Below, one piece after another: positions 4,690 to 6,115 of a DNA stretch of 6,115 bases. Position 1 is the first letter of the stretch. Every line of letters starts with the position of its first letter. The translations under genes and the position numbers were made by a program. The stretch comes from Candidatus Krumholzibacteriia bacterium (GTDB lineage Bacteria > Krumholzibacteriota > Krumholzibacteriia > LZORAL124-64-63): positions 1 through 6,115 of the forward strand of contig JAUUYW010000213.1 of the NCBI GenBank assembly GCA_030590265.1. The letters are read 5' to 3'. The notes below the pieces were generated by a model. The model ran no database searches and had not been told where the DNA came from. It worked only from the letters and a program-made list of their open reading frames with translations.

Positions 4690-5640
4690 ATGGCCATGAT
4701 CACAATCAATGAAATTCGGGAGGCTGCCAGGCGCATTGCCCCCTACATTCACCGTACTTCGGTGCTAACCTGCTCGGCCATCGACAACCAGGCCGGTTGC
4801 AGGCTTTTCTTCAAATGCGAGAACTTTCAGAAAGTGGGCGCTTTCAAAATGCGGGGTGCCACCAATGCGGTGTTCTCACTTTCAGATGACGATGCAACCA
4901 AGGGCGTGGCCACCCACAGTTCCGGCAATCATGCCCAGGCCCTGGCCTTGGCCGCTCGTTTGCGAGGCGTGCCCGCCTATGTTGTCATGCCCACTAGCGC
5001 ACCAACTGTAAAACGAGTAGCAGTAGCAGGTTATGGCGCTGAAGTCATCGATTGTGAGCCCACCTTGCAAGCTCGGGAAGAAACTCTGAACCAGGTTGTG
5101 GAACGAACCGGCGCTGTTTTTGTTCACCCTTACAACAACGAAAAAATCATCGCCGGCCAAGGCACCGCCGCCTTGGAACTACTCGAAGAATGCCCAAATC
5201 TGGATGTGGTTATGGCTCCAGTGGGTGGTGGTGGGTTATTGTCGGGAACGTCTTTGGCCACCCGGGCGGTGGCTCCCGATGCCCGCATCATCGCCGCAGA
5301 GCCCCGTGGGGCCGATGATGCAGCCCGTTCATTGGCAGCCGGGCATATCATCCCCTCGGTCAAACCCGACACCGTGGCCGACGGCCTGCTGACCTCTCTC
5401 GGGGAGTTGAATTTCCCCATCATCCGTGACCATGTTGAAACCATCTGGACGGTTGACGATGCAGCCATCATCGCCGCCATGCGTTTGATTTGGGAACGCA
5501 TGAAAATCATCATCGAACCATCCAGCGCAGTCTGTCTGGCCGCCCTTTTGCAGCACAAGGGGGAGATGAAGGACCTGAATGTCGGAATCATCATTTCCGG
5601 CGGCAATGTTGATTTGGATCATTTGCCCTGGTTGAACTGA
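4690..5640 (+). CDS. PLP-dependent threonine/serine dehydratase or serine racemase
   Basis: A 316-residue cytoplasmic fold-type II PLP enzyme that deaminates L-threonine/L-serine to 2-oxobutyrate/pyruvate plus ammonia, or racemises serine. The Schiff-base lysine is Lys53 in KVGAFKMRG. SSGNH (77-81) holds the PLP cradle and Ser78, which aligns with the re-face catalytic serine of serine racemase. GGGG (179-182) binds the phosphate, and SGGN (303-306) contacts the PLP ring nitrogen. Glu204, Ala208 and Asp210 (EPRGADD) have the spacing of the serine racemase Mg/Ca site. There is no C-terminal ACT-type domain, so it is not the isoleucine-inhibited biosynthetic IlvA. Threo-3-hydroxyaspartate ammonia-lyase is a further alternative in the same subfamily. 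ATGs at 4690 and 4696 are both possible and neither has a clear Shine-Dalgarno site. fadM follows after 26 bp, so co-transcription is likely. Confidence 0.9.
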   Translation: MAMITINEIREAARRIAPYIHRTSVLTCSAIDNQAGCRLFFKCENFQKVGAFKMRGATNAVFSLSDDDATKGVATHSSGNHAQALALAARLRGVPAYVVMPTSAPTVKRVAVAGYGAEVIDCEPTLQAREETLNQVVERTGAVFVHPYNNEKIIAGQGTAALELLEECPNLDVVMAPVGGGGLLSGTSLATRAVAPDARIIAAEPRGADDAARSLAAGHIIPSVKPDTVADGLLTSLGELNFPIIRDHVETIWTVDDAAIIAAMRLIWERMKIIIEPSSAVCLAALLQHKGEMKDLNVGIIISGGNVDLDHLPWLN

Positions 5641-5666
5641 ATTATCTGAAGATTAAGGAGCGAGTT

Positions 5667-6107
5667 TTGTCCCATTCGATCCCTCATTCAACCATCATCA
5701 AGGTCCGGGGATACCACTGCGACTTTTACGGCCACGTGAACAACGCGCGCTATTTAGAAATGTTGGAGGAAGCCCGCTGGCAATACCTGGAAGCGGGCCT
5801 GGATTTGTCCTACTGGAAGGATCGCGGCCTGGGATTTGTAGTCGTTTCGGTGACCATCAATTTTTTGCGACCAGCGAGTCCGGGTATTGATTTGGAGATT
5901 ACGTCCGAGACGACCAAACTCGAAGGTCGCACTGGGGTTATTCACCAGGAAGTCATCAACCGGCAATCTGGAAAAACTGTAGCCAATGCGGATGTTACTT
6001 TTGCCGTTATCGATTTGGAAACCGGGAGGGCCAAAACCATGGAGGGTGAAGTTCTCGCCGGGTTTGAAAAAATGCGGGCTGCAAACAACCAGAATGATGG
6101 TTCATGA
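5667..6107 (+). CDS. fadM: FadM-like acyl-CoA thioesterase (4HBT hotdog fold)
   Basis: A 146-residue single-domain hotdog thioesterase that hydrolyses acyl-CoA to free acid and CoA. In E. coli FadM (YbaW) acts on long-chain and 3,5-tetradecadienoyl-CoA side products of beta-oxidation. IKVRGYHCDFYGHVNNARYL (11-30) is nearly identical in pattern to E. coli FadM, with catalytic Asp19 in the 4HBT motif. LEEARW (33-38), FVVVSVTINFLRPA (57-70) and a C-terminal DVTFAVIDLETG strand (109-120) also follow FadM. The start is a TTG at 5667, chosen because TAAGGAG (5654-5660) is six bases upstream and no ATG gives a full-length domain. It lies 26 bp after the dehydratase and overlaps the next start codon, so it is the middle gene of an operon. 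The pairing with an amino-acid dehydratase has no obvious metabolic logic. Confidence 0.93.
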   Translation: MSHSIPHSTIIKVRGYHCDFYGHVNNARYLEMLEEARWQYLEAGLDLSYWKDRGLGFVVVSVTINFLRPASPGIDLEITSETTKLEGRTGVIHQEVINRQSGKTVANADVTFAVIDLETGRAKTMEGEVLAGFEKMRAANNQNDGS

Positions 6108-6115
6108 AAGAATCC
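6104..6115 (+). CDS. Start of a downstream gene (partial, cut by the window edge)
   Basis: ATG at 6104 overlaps the fadM stop codon as ATGA, the classic arrangement for translational coupling. It reads M-K-E-S before the window ends. Only a weak purine stretch (GATGG, 6096-6100) precedes it, as is usual for coupled genes. Too short to identify; the call rests on the overlap alone. Confidence 0.5.

Noticed and set aside
5130..5606. A 158-codon open frame on - opposite the dehydratase
   Set aside because: Low-complexity Ser/Ala/Met-rich translation with no domain; it is the complement of a strongly supported enzyme gene.
1..6115. Mobile element, CRISPR array, toxin-antitoxin pair, tRNA or defence system
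   Set aside because: No transposase, spaced repeats, terminal inverted repeats, tRNA cloverleaf or defence domains were seen on either strand.

Overview
The window reads as ordinary chromosome of a bacterium with mid-range GC. It holds six complete protein genes, the first four codons of a seventh, one probable gene remnant and several well-formed regulatory sites. Signal quality is typical of a Gram-negative: consensus-like -35/-10 boxes, Shine-Dalgarno sites, rho-independent terminators, and a FadM very close to the proteobacterial form. The taxon cannot be fixed from the sequence. No tRNA, rRNA, CRISPR array, insertion sequence or phage gene was seen.

Layout. Positions 1-80 are the tail of an upstream unit and its terminator. 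Positions 127-1196 are a two-gene operon on +: a PadR-type repressor (187-531) overlapping by 13 bp a membrane protein with an N-terminal HAAS/permease-prefix-like domain (519-1196). Its near-consensus promoter carries an ATACAT-N9-ATGTAT dyad filling the -35/-10 spacer, a likely autoregulatory operator. Positions 1197-1577 are a 381-bp non-coding stretch. It holds a C-run/G-run hairpin cluster, a 15-bp tandem repeat, a candidate extended -10 promoter, and what looks like the eroded start of an antibiotic-biosynthesis-monooxygenase (ABM) gene. Positions 1578-3122 (+) encode an AbgT-family transporter. It converges on a POT/PTR2-type transporter at 3211-4563 (-), and the two share a bidirectional terminator at 3139-3177. 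Diverging from the transporter is a + strand operon: a PLP fold-type II threonine/serine dehydratase or serine racemase (4690-5640), FadM acyl-CoA thioesterase (5667-6107), and a third gene starting at 6104 through an ATGA overlap.

How the genes may work together. Two uptake/export systems for peptide-like or p-aminobenzoyl-glutamate-like compounds sit beside an amino-acid deaminase/racemase. This fits a small amino-acid/peptide catabolism neighbourhood, but the link rests on adjacency only. The PadR/HAAS pair resembles regulator-plus-membrane-partner modules that usually accompany a transporter, and no transporter gene is present in this operon.

I did not find a clearly new multi-gene system. 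The parts most worth a second look are the degraded ABM gene in front of abgT, the repeats upstream of abgT, the PadR operator, and the substitutions in the POT signature motif.
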